This document shows positions 16,728 to 25,035 of a stretch of 64,000 bases of DNA, piece by piece; the stretch's first letter is position 1, and every line of letters begins with the position of its first letter. Location of the stretch: contig JADJWY010000026.1 of assembly GCA_016716085.1 (NCBI GenBank), positions 248,001 through 312,000 of the forward strand, given 5' to 3'. The position numbers were made by a program, and so were the translations under genes. The notes under the pieces were generated by a model, which saw only the letters and a program-made list of their open reading frames with translations, was not told the origin of the DNA and did no database searches. Origin of the DNA: Hahellaceae bacterium. GTDB taxonomy: Bacteria > Pseudomonadota > Gammaproteobacteria > Pseudomonadales > Oleiphilaceae.

Positions 16728-17270
16728 TCACATTTTTGGAGCAAGACCCTCCCGCTCAAACAAAGCAGCTTCACTCTCTCGCGACACCCCATGAGACAGA
16801 CGCCAGCGCACCAGCTCATCAGCACCAGGACCTTCCCTCACCGTTAAATTGCTAATGCTGACCGACTCACCGGACGCCTGATCAATTAAAGCCGGTTTCA
16901 CGCACGCACCGGTGTGACGATTTTCAAAAATCAATGGAGGCATAACCGTGCCCGACACCCCCCACTTATCGCCCAGCTCGGCAAGCACAGGCATCAGAAT
17001 AGCAAGGTCCCATCCCTGCGCGGTCAATCTATATTCGTAGCGATCAGGACCTGTCTGGTAAAGCGTCCGCTCAATCAAACCAACGCCTTCAAGATGCTTC
17101 AAACGATTACTCAGTGTTGCGTTGGTTATGCCAGACGAGCGACGAAAATCATCGTAGCGGTGAATGCCCACAAGCAGATCACGCAGAATCAGAAAGGCCC
17201 AAAGGTCTCCGATCACCGATAGCGCACCCGCGATTGGACACACCATTCCTTCAAATCCTTTTAGCCGCAT
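16728..17270 (-). CDS. HxlR-family transcriptional regulator
   Basis: The 180-residue product has the HxlR winged-helix signature: CPIAGALSVIGDLWAFLILRDLL, RYDDFRRSSGITNATLSNRLKHLE and the wing. It carries the N-terminal Cys of the family's MVCP motif, the residue that senses reactive electrophiles or disulfide stress in some relatives. It is about 60 residues longer than the shortest members; the tail is unassigned. It is divergent from the NmrA-like reductase, with a perfect inverted repeat between them, so it probably represses that gene and perhaps itself. A second start at the ATG eight codons in (MVCP...) is possible. Confidence 0.88.
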   Translation of the reverse strand: MRLKGFEGMVCPIAGALSVIGDLWAFLILRDLLVGIHRYDDFRRSSGITNATLSNRLKHLEGVGLIERTLYQTGPDRYEYRLTAQGWDLAILMPVLAELGDKWGVSGTVMPPLIFENRHTGACVKPALIDQASGESVSISNLTVREGPGADELVRWRLSHGVSRESEAALFEREGLAPKM

Positions 17271-17290
17271 AAATTAGCTTACCTCCTCCA

Positions 17291-17320
17291 TTGACTCTTA
17301 TTATAAGAGTTACATAGTAT
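17291..17320 (+). promoter_or_regulatory. Promoter of the NmrA-like gene with an HxlR operator
   Basis: TTGACT (17291-17296) and TAGTAT (17315-17320) are 18 bases apart and form a fair sigma-70 promoter facing the reductase. A perfect inverted repeat, ACTCTTA and TAAGAGT spaced by three bases (17294-17310), overlaps the -35 box and spacer. HxlR proteins bind such repeats as dimers, so this is the likely operator. Confidence 0.65.
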
Positions 17321-17364
17321 TATGCCTGTACGGCTCATTCATTTCACCTATGGAGTAACTTACC

Positions 17365-18456
17365 GTGTCAACTAACTCAGTTTCCAGAATTTTTGTCATC
17401 GGCGCGACCGGCGCCCAAGGAATCCCCGTGGTACGTAGTCTCGTCAGTGATGGCCGCTATACGGTTCTTGCCCTCAGTCGTGACGCTCAATCTACCCGAG
17501 CAAAATCCCTTTTGGACTTTGGAGGCGTATCAATCCTTGAGGGAACGTTCGCCGACGAAGCAGTCCTGCGCGAGGGTTTTCGCACGTGTGACGGTGCTTT
17601 TGTCAACATTGACGGGTTTAATTCGGGTGAGCGAACCGAAATGTATTGGGCCATTCGCTGCTATGAAATTGCATTGGAGGAAGGGATAAGGTTCTTCATC
17701 TACGGCAATCTGGACTATACGGTCAAAAAAGCCGGTTATGACTCCCGTTTTAGAACCGGTCACTATGACGGCAAAGGCCGCATCGGCGAATGGATTCTTT
17801 GGCAAAATGAAACCAATCGAGATCGGATGGGCGCGGCTCTTTTTACGACGGGCCCCTATATGGAAATGGCGCTTTCATCAAGAACACCGATGACGCCGAC
17901 GGTGGAGGATGGCATCGTGACATGGCGGGTTCCACTCGGCGAGGGCGCTGTCGTTCATGTGGCGCTTGAGGACTGCGGCTATTATGTCCGCTGGCTATTT
18001 GACAATCCTGAACGCGCTAACGGAATGAATCTTGAGGTGGCGCTTGAGCACGTTAAATACGCTGATCTCGCCGCCGCCTTTGAAAAGGTTACCGGGCATT
18101 CTGCCCAATACATTGATACGCCACTGGACGACTATTTTGGTGGCCGTTTAAAAATGGTGGCCGATCAGCCAGCGGGCTACAATGCAGACCCCAGGGACAA
18201 AAGCACCATGAGTTTTCGCGACAATTTCACCGGTTTCTGGAATCAGTGGAAATACAATATCATCGCTCGCGACTATGACCTGCTGGATGAGATCCATCCG
18301 ACCAGGATCAAGAATGTTGAGCAGTGGCTGCGCCGAGAGGATGAATTGGGCAAAAAAGATGGCCGTGGAAGTCTTTGGGAACGGGTTCAGCCGGAAAACC
18401 TCCAACGCCACTCGATACTAAAAGTGGGTGAAGACATGCGACAAGGCAAACTCTGA
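17365..18456 (+). CDS. NmrA-like NAD(P)-binding oxidoreductase/sensor
   Basis: The 363-residue product opens with a Rossmann fold whose nucleotide loop is GATGAQG (residues 13-19), followed by the order typical of NmrA-like atypical short-chain dehydrogenases (LALSRDAQSTRAKSLLDFGG, LEGTFADEAVLREGF). These proteins either reduce quinones or other electrophiles or sense the NADP(H) state. GTG is the start; GGAG lies nine bases before it. HxlR-regulated genes of this kind often answer to quinones or aldehydes, which fits the divergent neighbour. The exact substrate is unknown. Confidence 0.85.
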   Translation: MSTNSVSRIFVIGATGAQGIPVVRSLVSDGRYTVLALSRDAQSTRAKSLLDFGGVSILEGTFADEAVLREGFRTCDGAFVNIDGFNSGERTEMYWAIRCYEIALEEGIRFFIYGNLDYTVKKAGYDSRFRTGHYDGKGRIGEWILWQNETNRDRMGAALFTTGPYMEMALSSRTPMTPTVEDGIVTWRVPLGEGAVVHVALEDCGYYVRWLFDNPERANGMNLEVALEHVKYADLAAAFEKVTGHSAQYIDTPLDDYFGGRLKMVADQPAGYNADPRDKSTMSFRDNFTGFWNQWKYNIIARDYDLLDEIHPTRIKNVEQWLRREDELGKKDGRGSLWERVQPENLQRHSILKVGEDMRQGKL

Positions 18457-18467
18457 CAAAAGCCGAC

Positions 18468-18490
18468 GCTGGGCACTTAAAACGCCCAGC
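18468..18490. terminator. Hairpin between convergent genes
   Basis: GCTGGGC and GCCCAGC (18468-18474, 18484-18490) form a 7-bp GC-rich stem with a 9-base loop that contains the stop codon of the TraF-like gene. There is only a short T-run (TTTT) on the plus side, so it may stop transcription of the NmrA-like gene only in part. Confidence 0.45.
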
Positions 18491-19787
18491 CCATTTTCAT
18501 CCCGATGCCCTGATAATCATTACCGATGGCATAGCTAAGATCCGCGTTGAAACGGGACATCTGAAACCCCGCCCCTAATGAGAACATGTCCGGGAGGTTG
18601 CTCTGAATATCAAAACGGTACCCACCTCTCAGTTCAACCCAGTTTGTAGGACGATAAGCACCGCCGAGAGCCAACTCTTGTGACTCACCTTCCCCCATCC
18701 ACGAGGGACTGGTCAAAAGATCCAGATCTGCCGCCAGGGTGAAAGCATCACGATTCAGAGCGCCACCGAGTCGCGCCCGTGGTCCCATGGAAAAGGATGC
18801 GCCATTTTCCGCCGTGTAATCCTGCTTGAAAACATCCTTCACAGAGAGGCCAATTCGATAACCATCCTGCAGATCGACTGTCGCGCCGAGATCCAGGTTG
18901 GCGCGCACGAACGAGTCGGCATTTTCGGCGTAGTCTATTTCAATAATATCGTCCGCAAAGTCCAGCACCTGAGAATATACGATAAACCGTTGAGCTTTGG
19001 GCGTGATGCCAAGCGCAACCGGTAACCCGCCGAATTCGAAGGCTTTGCCAAAAGCCAGGCCAAATTCCGTGACGGCCACGCCACTCACTCGGGCGGTTGA
19101 CGTAAGAAACTCTTTGGGATCAACCAGCTCGCCATTAACAAATACGCGGTCAATCGCGGTTCCATCCCCTTCTGCCCCACCCGAGGAGACGAAGATCATG
19201 GCCTGCCTATAGTCTTCCAGCACCGCTTGATCAGCATCTGTAATCGTGGCTTTTTCATTACCGACCATGCGGGACGCCATGAAAAAGGTTCCACCTTCAT
19301 GGTCACCGGGCAAATTGAACGAAAAACCAATCGTACCGTCAAAATCGACAGGCGCTTTTCCAAGCTCATCTGCTGCCGCATCCATATCCTCAACGGCTGA
19401 CAGCACCAAGTCCGCTGATGCAGGCCCTGGCGTGGCGTTAAATGCTTCGACCGCCTCCGTGACGACGACGTCATACTCTTCGTCGTAAAAATCCATCAGG
19501 CTATCGATCGGCCCACTGCCCTGCAGCACCATATCGAAATTGAAATGGTTATCCTGCCCGACATCTTCGTCACCTTCGTGGTAAGCCAGCAACGCCGGAT
19601 TATAATAATGGGCTTCCGGTAAATTGGAGGAGGCGACCACTGCCCCACCCATAGCAAGTCCTCGCGCCTCATAGATACCGTAACTGGCGGCTGATGCAGC
19701 GTTAGCGATCAGCCCCATGCTCACGAAAAGGGGATATGAAACGATGCGCAAAAAAGGAGAAGAGAGCTTCATGGTGGTTGATTTCAT
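18477..19787 (-). CDS. TraF-like outer-membrane beta-barrel protein
   Basis: The 436-residue product has a signal peptide (cleavage near ANAASAASYG), then YEARGLAMGGAVVASSN and YYNPALLAY, the opening of the conjugal-transfer-TraF/OmpP1-like family of porin-like barrels. The C-terminal part is a run of amphipathic strands ending in Phe (GIGMKMGWAF), as needed by the BAM machine. Despite the TraF name there are no conjugation genes nearby and this family is widespread on chromosomes. The function is unknown; small hydrophobic ligand transport is a family-level guess. Confidence 0.8.
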   Translation of the reverse strand: MKSTTMKLSSPFLRIVSYPLFVSMGLIANAASAASYGIYEARGLAMGGAVVASSNLPEAHYYNPALLAYHEGDEDVGQDNHFNFDMVLQGSGPIDSLMDFYDEEYDVVVTEAVEAFNATPGPASADLVLSAVEDMDAAADELGKAPVDFDGTIGFSFNLPGDHEGGTFFMASRMVGNEKATITDADQAVLEDYRQAMIFVSSGGAEGDGTAIDRVFVNGELVDPKEFLTSTARVSGVAVTEFGLAFGKAFEFGGLPVALGITPKAQRFIVYSQVLDFADDIIEIDYAENADSFVRANLDLGATVDLQDGYRIGLSVKDVFKQDYTAENGASFSMGPRARLGGALNRDAFTLAADLDLLTSPSWMGEGESQELALGGAYRPTNWVELRGGYRFDIQSNLPDMFSLGAGFQMSRFNADLSYAIGNDYQGIGMKMGWAF

Positions 19788-19877
19788 AGACGTGAAAGAG
19801 ATGAATCCCGATGATGAAAAGGTAGAATACCATCTTTAGGCAAAATGGCGACAGTCAGGTAATTCACGAACAACTCC

Positions 19878-20513
19878 ATGAATAAACACAAACGCGAACT
19901 GATTTTCCAACGCTTACAGGCGGAAAACCCCGAACCCAGAACGGAGCTGGCCTATACCAGCACGTTCGAGCTTCTGATTGCCGTAATATTGTCGGCGCAG
20001 GCCACCGATGTTGGCGTCAACAAAGCGACCAGGCTGCTTTTTCCAGTCGCTAATACGCCCAGCACGCTGTTGGATCTGGGGCTGGATGGGCTTAAGCGTT
20101 ACATCAAGACTATTGGGCTGTATAACAGCAAAGCAGAGAACATCCTCAAAACCTGCCAGATCCTGGAGGAACAATATGGCGGAGAAGTCCCCACTACGCG
20201 GGCAGAACTCGAAGCGTTACCGGGAGTGGGACGTAAAACCGCAAACGTGGTGCTGAACACAGCGTTCAGGCAGCCGGTCATGGCAGTTGATACCCACATT
20301 TTTCGGGTCGCCAATCGAACCGGGATTGCGCCTGGGAAAACGGTGCTTGCGGTGGAAAGAGGTCTGATGAAACACGTTCCCAAACCCTTTCTGCTCGATG
20401 CCCACCACTGGTTGATTCTGCATGGGCGCTATATCTGTACAGCCCGAAAGCCCCGCTGTGGGGCCTGCCTCATTTCAGATCTGTGTGAATTTCGGGATAA
20501 AACGGAGACTTAA
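19878..20513 (+). CDS. nth: Endonuclease III (DNA glycosylase/AP lyase)
   Basis: This 211-residue protein repairs oxidised pyrimidines by base excision. The helix-hairpin-helix with catalytic lysine is LPGVGRKTANVVLNTAF, the catalytic aspartate is in AVDTHIFRVANRTG, and four cysteines in CTARKPRCGACLISDLCEF form the iron-sulphur cluster loop (C-x6-C-x2-C-x5-C). Length and order match the bacterial family. Its stop overlaps the stop of the convergent DUF2802 gene by four bases. Confidence 0.98.
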   Translation: MNKHKRELIFQRLQAENPEPRTELAYTSTFELLIAVILSAQATDVGVNKATRLLFPVANTPSTLLDLGLDGLKRYIKTIGLYNSKAENILKTCQILEEQYGGEVPTTRAELEALPGVGRKTANVVLNTAFRQPVMAVDTHIFRVANRTGIAPGKTVLAVERGLMKHVPKPFLLDAHHWLILHGRYICTARKPRCGACLISDLCEFRDKTET

Positions 20514-20899
20514 GCGGGACGCGAGGGATGACCGACATACAGTGCCGACATGAGTTCAGCTTCTGCACGGCTCAGGCCGCAGTTAGAGACCAGATCGTCA
20601 ATTTCGGCCCCCATGGAGAGTAATTTCATCGCTTCATTGTAGCTGACGCGCTGCGGATCAATGGCTTCAAATTCCTGCTGACGACGCTCCGCCTGTTTCA
20701 GCCGTTTATCCAGCGCCACCACTTTGCGCCCCACGCCAATGCCAGAGTCATTGAGCAAAGCCAGCTGTTGCTCAGCACATTCAAAGCGGCCTCGGAGGTT
20801 CTCAAGCTGTCGCTGCTGACGCAAACACAGAAGTAAAAAGCCCAGCCCGAACAAAGATGAACTGACTGCCGCAACCATTATCCAATTGAAACTTACCAT
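20510..20899 (-). CDS. DUF2802 membrane protein, last gene of the chemotaxis operon
   Basis: The 129-residue product has one N-terminal transmembrane helix (FNWIMVAAVSSSLFGLGFLLL), a coiled-coil (about 30-75) and a C-terminal helix-turn region (YNEAMKLLSMGAEIDDLVSNCGLSRAEAELM). DUF2802 proteins end the same flagellar operon in Pseudomonas; the role is unknown. ATG 20899 has GGGGAGG six bases upstream, which decides the start over the TTG five codons earlier. It lies 37 bases after cheW. Confidence 0.8.
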   Translation of the reverse strand: MVSFNWIMVAAVSSSLFGLGFLLLCLRQQRQLENLRGRFECAEQQLALLNDSGIGVGRKVVALDKRLKQAERRQQEFEAIDPQRVSYNEAMKLLSMGAEIDDLVSNCGLSRAEAELMSALYVGHPSRPA

Positions 20900-20936
20900 G
20901 CCCTGCCTCCCCAACTTCCAGCAGACCGACCGCTTA

Positions 20937-21422
20937 TCAGAAACTAACTACATCAGACCATTCTTCTTCCGACATGAGCTTTTCGAATTCAACCAAAATG
21001 ATGAGTTCACCATTCTTATTGCAGACGCCCTGAATGAACTTGGCACTTTCTTCATTGCCGACGTTCGGGGCTGACTCAACTTCTGACTGGCGCAGATAGA
21101 CAACCTCAGCGACAGAATCAACCAGAATGCCCACGACCTGATTGTCCACTTCGATCACCACGATACGGGTATGATCACTGACTTCAGACTCGCTCAACCC
21201 AAAACGCTTGCGGGTGTCAATGACCGTTACGACATTACCCCGAAGGTTGATAATGCCCAGAACATAATCCGGCGCACCTGGCACCGGCGCGATTTCCGTA
21301 TAACGCAGCACTTCCTGAATCTGCATGACATTGATGCCATAGGTTTCTTCATCCAGCTTGAAGGTTACATACTGGAGGATCGGGTCATCCGATGCTTGCC
21401 CCTGTACGGAATAATTGGCCAT
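20937..21422 (-). CDS. cheW: Chemotaxis coupling protein CheW
   Basis: The 161-residue CheW links chemoreceptors to CheA. The SH3-like fold is clear: ILQYVTFKLDEETYGINVMQIQEVLRY, PDYVLGIINLRGNVVTVIDTRKRFGL (the receptor/CheA-binding NLRG loop) and VVGILVDSVAEVVYL. AGAGGAA six bases before ATG 21422 decides the start; the longer frame of 12 more codons has no ribosome site. It follows the ParP-type gene after about 100 bases, the largest gap in this end of the operon. Confidence 0.97.
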   Translation of the reverse strand: MANYSVQGQASDDPILQYVTFKLDEETYGINVMQIQEVLRYTEIAPVPGAPDYVLGIINLRGNVVTVIDTRKRFGLSESEVSDHTRIVVIEVDNQVVGILVDSVAEVVYLRQSEVESAPNVGNEESAKFIQGVCNKNGELIILVEFEKLMSEEEWSDVVSF

Positions 21423-21523
21423 TGGCGATTCCTCTTTACACGTTCTACCGGGTGTCAAAATGTCAACGCGACTACCCTTCTACTATAGTTCAAGGCAGAA
21501 AGTGTGCCAGTAAATCACCGGAA

Positions 21524-22594
21524 TCATTTTCGGCGGGGATGCGCGTTTTCCAGTAGGGTATTGAACTGATCAACGTCGAGGATGGCGCACATTTTCTGCA
21601 CCACGGTACCAGCCAACCATGGCCGCTTAGCATGTTCGGTACGCCAGCGAACCTCACTGGCCTGAAGCGTGAAGGCATCGGCGATACTGTTGCAGGCCAG
21701 CGCCCACTCCGAATCGTGCAGCCGGATCACATAACGGACCTGCTGAGGAAAGTTCTCAGGATACTTTTCCGGCATGATCCAGCGGGCACTATCCACCACC
21801 TTAATGGTGGTTTCACCATGCTTAAACAGCCCCATGAACCAGTTCGGCATCCCAAAGATCGGGGTGAGATCATCCACTTTGACCGGATAAACACCACCAA
21901 GCAGTACCAACGGAACCGATAATTTCAGCCCACCAACAGAAAACAACAGGCACTCAAATCGCCCGGTGGCCCAGGGAGGATGTCCGTCAATCCATTCGCC
22001 AAGGATTTGACGCGGCGGCTCAGAAGGTTCCGCTGACTTCGGTGCAACGGCTACAGGTTCAGGTGCGGCCGGCTGAGGTGCGGCCGGCTGAGGTGCGGCC
22101 ACTTTAACCATTGGTTCAGTCAGTTCAGGCTGAGGAGAGACAACCTTGGGGGCAGCTTGCACCGGAGGGGGCCGAACCTTTGCTGCAGTTGGAGGGGGCG
22201 GTTTGGGCGCCTCGGGCTCTGGTGCCAGCTTCAGCTCCGGCCCGCTCATCAACACCTTTGGCATCAACGGTCTTGGCGGGGCCGTCGGAATGTCGGCCAC
22301 CGTCGGCTGACGAGTTTTTTCACGCGCCATCATGCGCTGACGGGCCAGTGACATCGGCAACTCAAGCTCACTCGCTGACGGAAGGGGCCGTGTCGTTTTA
22401 CCTGCGACCCCATTGGATTCAGGCTTGCCTGCTTCTGGAACCTCCTTCGAGGATTTCGAAGCTGGCAGATTGTCGGGCTTCGCAACGTGCGTTTCCTGCA
22501 CGGCCGGTGTTACCGGCACTCTGAGCAGCTCATCCAGATAGGAGAGCATCTCCTGTTCCAGTCCTTTCGATACAGACTTCGTATCTCCGGCCAT
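21524..22594 (-). CDS. parP: ParP-type CheW-domain protein for polar array anchoring
   Basis: The 356-residue product has a long Pro/Ala-rich, low-complexity N-terminal half and a C-terminal CheW-like domain (about residue 200 on: FECLLFSVGGLKLSVPLVLLGGVYP, MPNWFMGLFKHGETTIKVVD). In Vibrio and Pseudomonas, the gene next to the ParA-like ParC encodes ParP, which binds ParC and CheA and keeps chemoreceptor arrays at the cell pole. Position and architecture match. Divergence from CheW in the NLRG loop region (FGMPNWFMGLF) fits this role. Confidence 0.85.
   Translation of the reverse strand: MAGDTKSVSKGLEQEMLSYLDELLRVPVTPAVQETHVAKPDNLPASKSSKEVPEAGKPESNGVAGKTTRPLPSASELELPMSLARQRMMAREKTRQPTVADIPTAPPRPLMPKVLMSGPELKLAPEPEAPKPPPPTAAKVRPPPVQAAPKVVSPQPELTEPMVKVAAPQPAAPQPAAPEPVAVAPKSAEPSEPPRQILGEWIDGHPPWATGRFECLLFSVGGLKLSVPLVLLGGVYPVKVDDLTPIFGMPNWFMGLFKHGETTIKVVDSARWIMPEKYPENFPQQVRYVIRLHDSEWALACNSIADAFTLQASEVRWRTEHAKRPWLAGTVVQKMCAILDVDQFNTLLENAHPRRK
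22061..22100 (-). repeat. 15-bp tandem repeat in the ParP linker
   Basis: Two and two-thirds copies of a 15-base unit lie in frame and add PQPAA repeats to the proline-rich linker. Copy number can change without shifting the frame, so only linker length would vary. Confidence 0.8.
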
Positions 22595-22603
22595 GATTAC
22601 ACC

Positions 22604-23404
22604 CTATGCACTTTGTCGCTCTGACTGAATACCGGGATTGCCCGACAATAAATCATCCAATAATCGCCGATAGGCTTTAACGCCATGCGTTTGCGCATCC
22701 AGAGCCGAGGGCACAAGGCCTTGCTTGCTGGCATCGCGAAATTTGGTATCGACGGGAATCGCATAGCGCCAGGAGTCTTCAGGATAGTTCTTTCGCAGCG
22801 TTCGGAAACTCTGTACCGAAGCCTGAGTACGACGATCAAACATGGTTGGAATAATCGTGTAGCTCAGCGCATGTCGCTGACTTTTAGCCACCATCGCCAG
22901 TGTATGCAGCATGCGTTCGAGGCCTTTGAGCGCCAGAAATTCTGTCTGGACCGGGATCAGGAGGTGCTGACTGGCCGCCAATGCATTGATTAACAGAACA
23001 CCCAGCACCGGCGTGTTGTCCAGAAAAGCATAATCATATTCATCCCACAAATGGGCAAGCGCACGGGAGATGATCAGCCCCATACCCTCCACACCGACCA
23101 TTTTGCGTTCCAATGTCGCCTGCAGGGTTGATGCAGGCATCAAACTGAGATTGGCTAACGAAGTAGGCTGGATCAGCGTACGCGGCAACTCCGCAGGCAC
23201 TTTTCCCTGATGCTGAAACAGTGAATAGACACTGTGTTCAACCGTGTCGGGGTCAAGCCCAAAATAAGACGTCAGCGATCCGTGGGGATCCAGGTCCATG
23301 AGCAGCACGCGCTTACCCTGCTCGGCCAGCAATCCGGCCAGGGTGACCGCCGTTGTTGTTTTGCCCACACCACCTTTCTGGTTGGCTACCGTCCAGATTC
23401 TCAA
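22604..23404 (-). CDS. parC: ParA-like ATPase ParC for chemotaxis array placement
   Basis: The 266-residue ATPase has the deviant Walker A ANQKGGVGKTTTAV near the start, LLMDLDPHGSLTSYFGL, YAFLDNTPVLGVL and a C-terminal lobe. In polar flagellates this family member recruits chemotaxis arrays to the pole with ParP, encoded next. The best start is a TTG at 23404 (MRIWTVANQKGG), as in relatives that begin MRxWAVANQKGG, with GAGGG upstream. A GTG six codons earlier is possible. Confidence 0.9.
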   Translation of the reverse strand: MRIWTVANQKGGVGKTTTAVTLAGLLAEQGKRVLLMDLDPHGSLTSYFGLDPDTVEHSVYSLFQHQGKVPAELPRTLIQPTSLANLSLMPASTLQATLERKMVGVEGMGLIISRALAHLWDEYDYAFLDNTPVLGVLLINALAASQHLLIPVQTEFLALKGLERMLHTLAMVAKSQRHALSYTIIPTMFDRRTQASVQSFRTLRKNYPEDSWRYAIPVDTKFRDASKQGLVPSALDAQTHGVKAYRRLLDDLLSGNPGIQSERQSA

Positions 23405-23499
23405 AACATCACCCTCTTGCACTGCTCATCTATGTCGGGTTATCGGCAACCCACTGCCGCTCTGTAGCGTATTTTCAAATACTGCAAAAATCAGGCCGA

Positions 23500-24285
23500 T
23501 CAGGATTGGGGACGGACCAGCTTACGCACACTGTCTTTTTTCGAGATCAGCAGAACAACCCGTCGGTTACGCTGCCGCCCTTCCGGTGTATCGTTACGCG
23601 CCAGGGGCTGAAACTCGCCATAGCCCACGGCCGCAAGTCGACCTGGATCGATACCACCAAATATCAACAGCCTGACGACCGCCGACGCCCGGGCGGACGA
23701 AAGCTCCCAATTGGACGGATAGACCGAACTACGAATCGGTACGTTGTCCGTAAACCCCTCAACGATGACGGCATTGGGATAGGACTTCAGGATAGAGGAG
23801 ATGTTGTCCAACAACGGGAAAGCCTGATCGACAGGCACCGCATCGCCACTTAAAAATAACAGGCTGTTGCGCAGTGACAATTCGATCCAGTCTTCGTTCT
23901 CATTGACCGAGACGAGCCCATCGCTGATCAAGCCTTCCAGCTTGCGATAAAACTGTTCCGCGATTTCACTCAGCGCCTCCTTGGTTTCGGTCTCACTCAC
24001 GCCCACTGGCGTTTTATCCGTCGAGTCAAAAGGCTGAACGGTTACTTGATCCGTCTTTGGGGGGGTCGCCGTTTGCTGCCCGACCTGAACCGGCAAAATA
24101 CTCTTCTGTGTGGCATTGAAAACCCCTTCCAGGGTTTCAGACAACACTTTGTACTTGCCTTCGTTGACGGACGATACCGAGTACATCACCACAAAAAATG
24201 CGAACAACAAGGTGATAAAGTCGGCATAAGAGACGAGCCATCGTTCATGGTTCTCAGGTTCTTCTTCGCGTTTACGTCTGGCCAT
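23500..24285 (-). CDS. motD: Flagellar motor stator protein MotD (MotB type)
   Basis: The 261-residue product has one transmembrane helix with the proton-binding aspartate (SYADFITLLFAFFVVMY, D22), a periplasmic plug and linker, and a C-terminal OmpA peptidoglycan-binding domain (VEGFTDNVPI...NWELSSARASAVVRLL...NRRVVLLI). With MotC it forms the second stator set known from Pseudomonas. It starts six bases after motC and ends about 95 bases before parC. Confidence 0.96.
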   Translation of the reverse strand: MARRKREEEPENHERWLVSYADFITLLFAFFVVMYSVSSVNEGKYKVLSETLEGVFNATQKSILPVQVGQQTATPPKTDQVTVQPFDSTDKTPVGVSETETKEALSEIAEQFYRKLEGLISDGLVSVNENEDWIELSLRNSLLFLSGDAVPVDQAFPLLDNISSILKSYPNAVIVEGFTDNVPIRSSVYPSNWELSSARASAVVRLLIFGGIDPGRLAAVGYGEFQPLARNDTPEGRQRNRRVVLLISKKDSVRKLVRPQS

Positions 24286-24291
24286 ATGACC

Positions 24292-25035
24292 TCACCGTGC
24301 GCTGAAGCTCTGCAGGCGCATTTCAATGGTTTTTGGGTTTTCCCCTTCTGCGATCGCGACGATGCCTTCAATCAGCATTTCACGGTAGTGCGTCTGCTGA
24401 TGAACAATCGACTTAATTTTATTCGCAATGGGAAAGAAGATCAGGTTGGCAAAGGCTACGCCATAAATGGTCGCCACAAAGGCCGTCGCAATGCCGGGCC
24501 CCAGCTTGGAAGGATCGGACAAATTGCCCATTACATGGATCAGGCCCAGCACCGCCCCCAGTATACCCAGGGTTGGCGCGTAGCCGCCCATCGCGTCAAA
24601 CACTTTCGCACCCTGAACCTCCAGTTGTTCCCGTGATCCCAACTCCAGTTCAAGGATGTAACGGATGGCTTCGGCCTCTGCACCGTCAACCAGTAGTTGC
24701 AGGCCCTTTCGACAGAAGGGGTCGGTCTCCTTTTCTGATACCTGCTCAAGCCCTAGCAGTCCTTCCTTTCGGGCCGTCACACTCCAGCCAATGACCAGCT
24801 GAGTTCCCTGTTCATAATCCATGCGTGGTGGGAACAGCACCCATCGCACCTGCGCCAGACCTCGCTTCAGAACGCTTGCAGAGTGTTGCAGAATAATGGC
24901 GCCGGTTGTACCGCCAAGGACGATCATAAAAGCAGGCAGGTTAAGCAGGGAGCTTAAATGCCCCCCCTCGAGCAGATTCCCGCCAATGACAGCCAACAGG
25001 GCAATGACAATCCCTACCAGGCTGAGTGCGTCCAT
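24292..25035 (-). CDS. motC: Flagellar motor stator protein MotC (MotA type)
   Basis: The 247-residue product has four membrane helices (start VGIVIALLAVIGGNLLEG; end PTLGILGAVLGLIHVMGNL and GIATAFVATIYGVAFANLIFF) and the cytoplasmic loop that touches FliG. It forms the MotC5MotD2-type proton channel by analogy with MotA5MotB2. The stop of cheB and its ATG share one base, so translation is coupled. Confidence 0.96.
   Translation of the reverse strand: MDALSLVGIVIALLAVIGGNLLEGGHLSSLLNLPAFMIVLGGTTGAIILQHSASVLKRGLAQVRWVLFPPRMDYEQGTQLVIGWSVTARKEGLLGLEQVSEKETDPFCRKGLQLLVDGAEAEAIRYILELELGSREQLEVQGAKVFDAMGGYAPTLGILGAVLGLIHVMGNLSDPSKLGPGIATAFVATIYGVAFANLIFFPIANKIKSIVHQQTHYREMLIEGIVAIAEGENPKTIEMRLQSFSAR

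Noticed and set aside
18477..19787. Conjugation locus suggested by the TraF-like name
   Set aside because: No other transfer, relaxase or pilus gene is near; the family is common on chromosomes.
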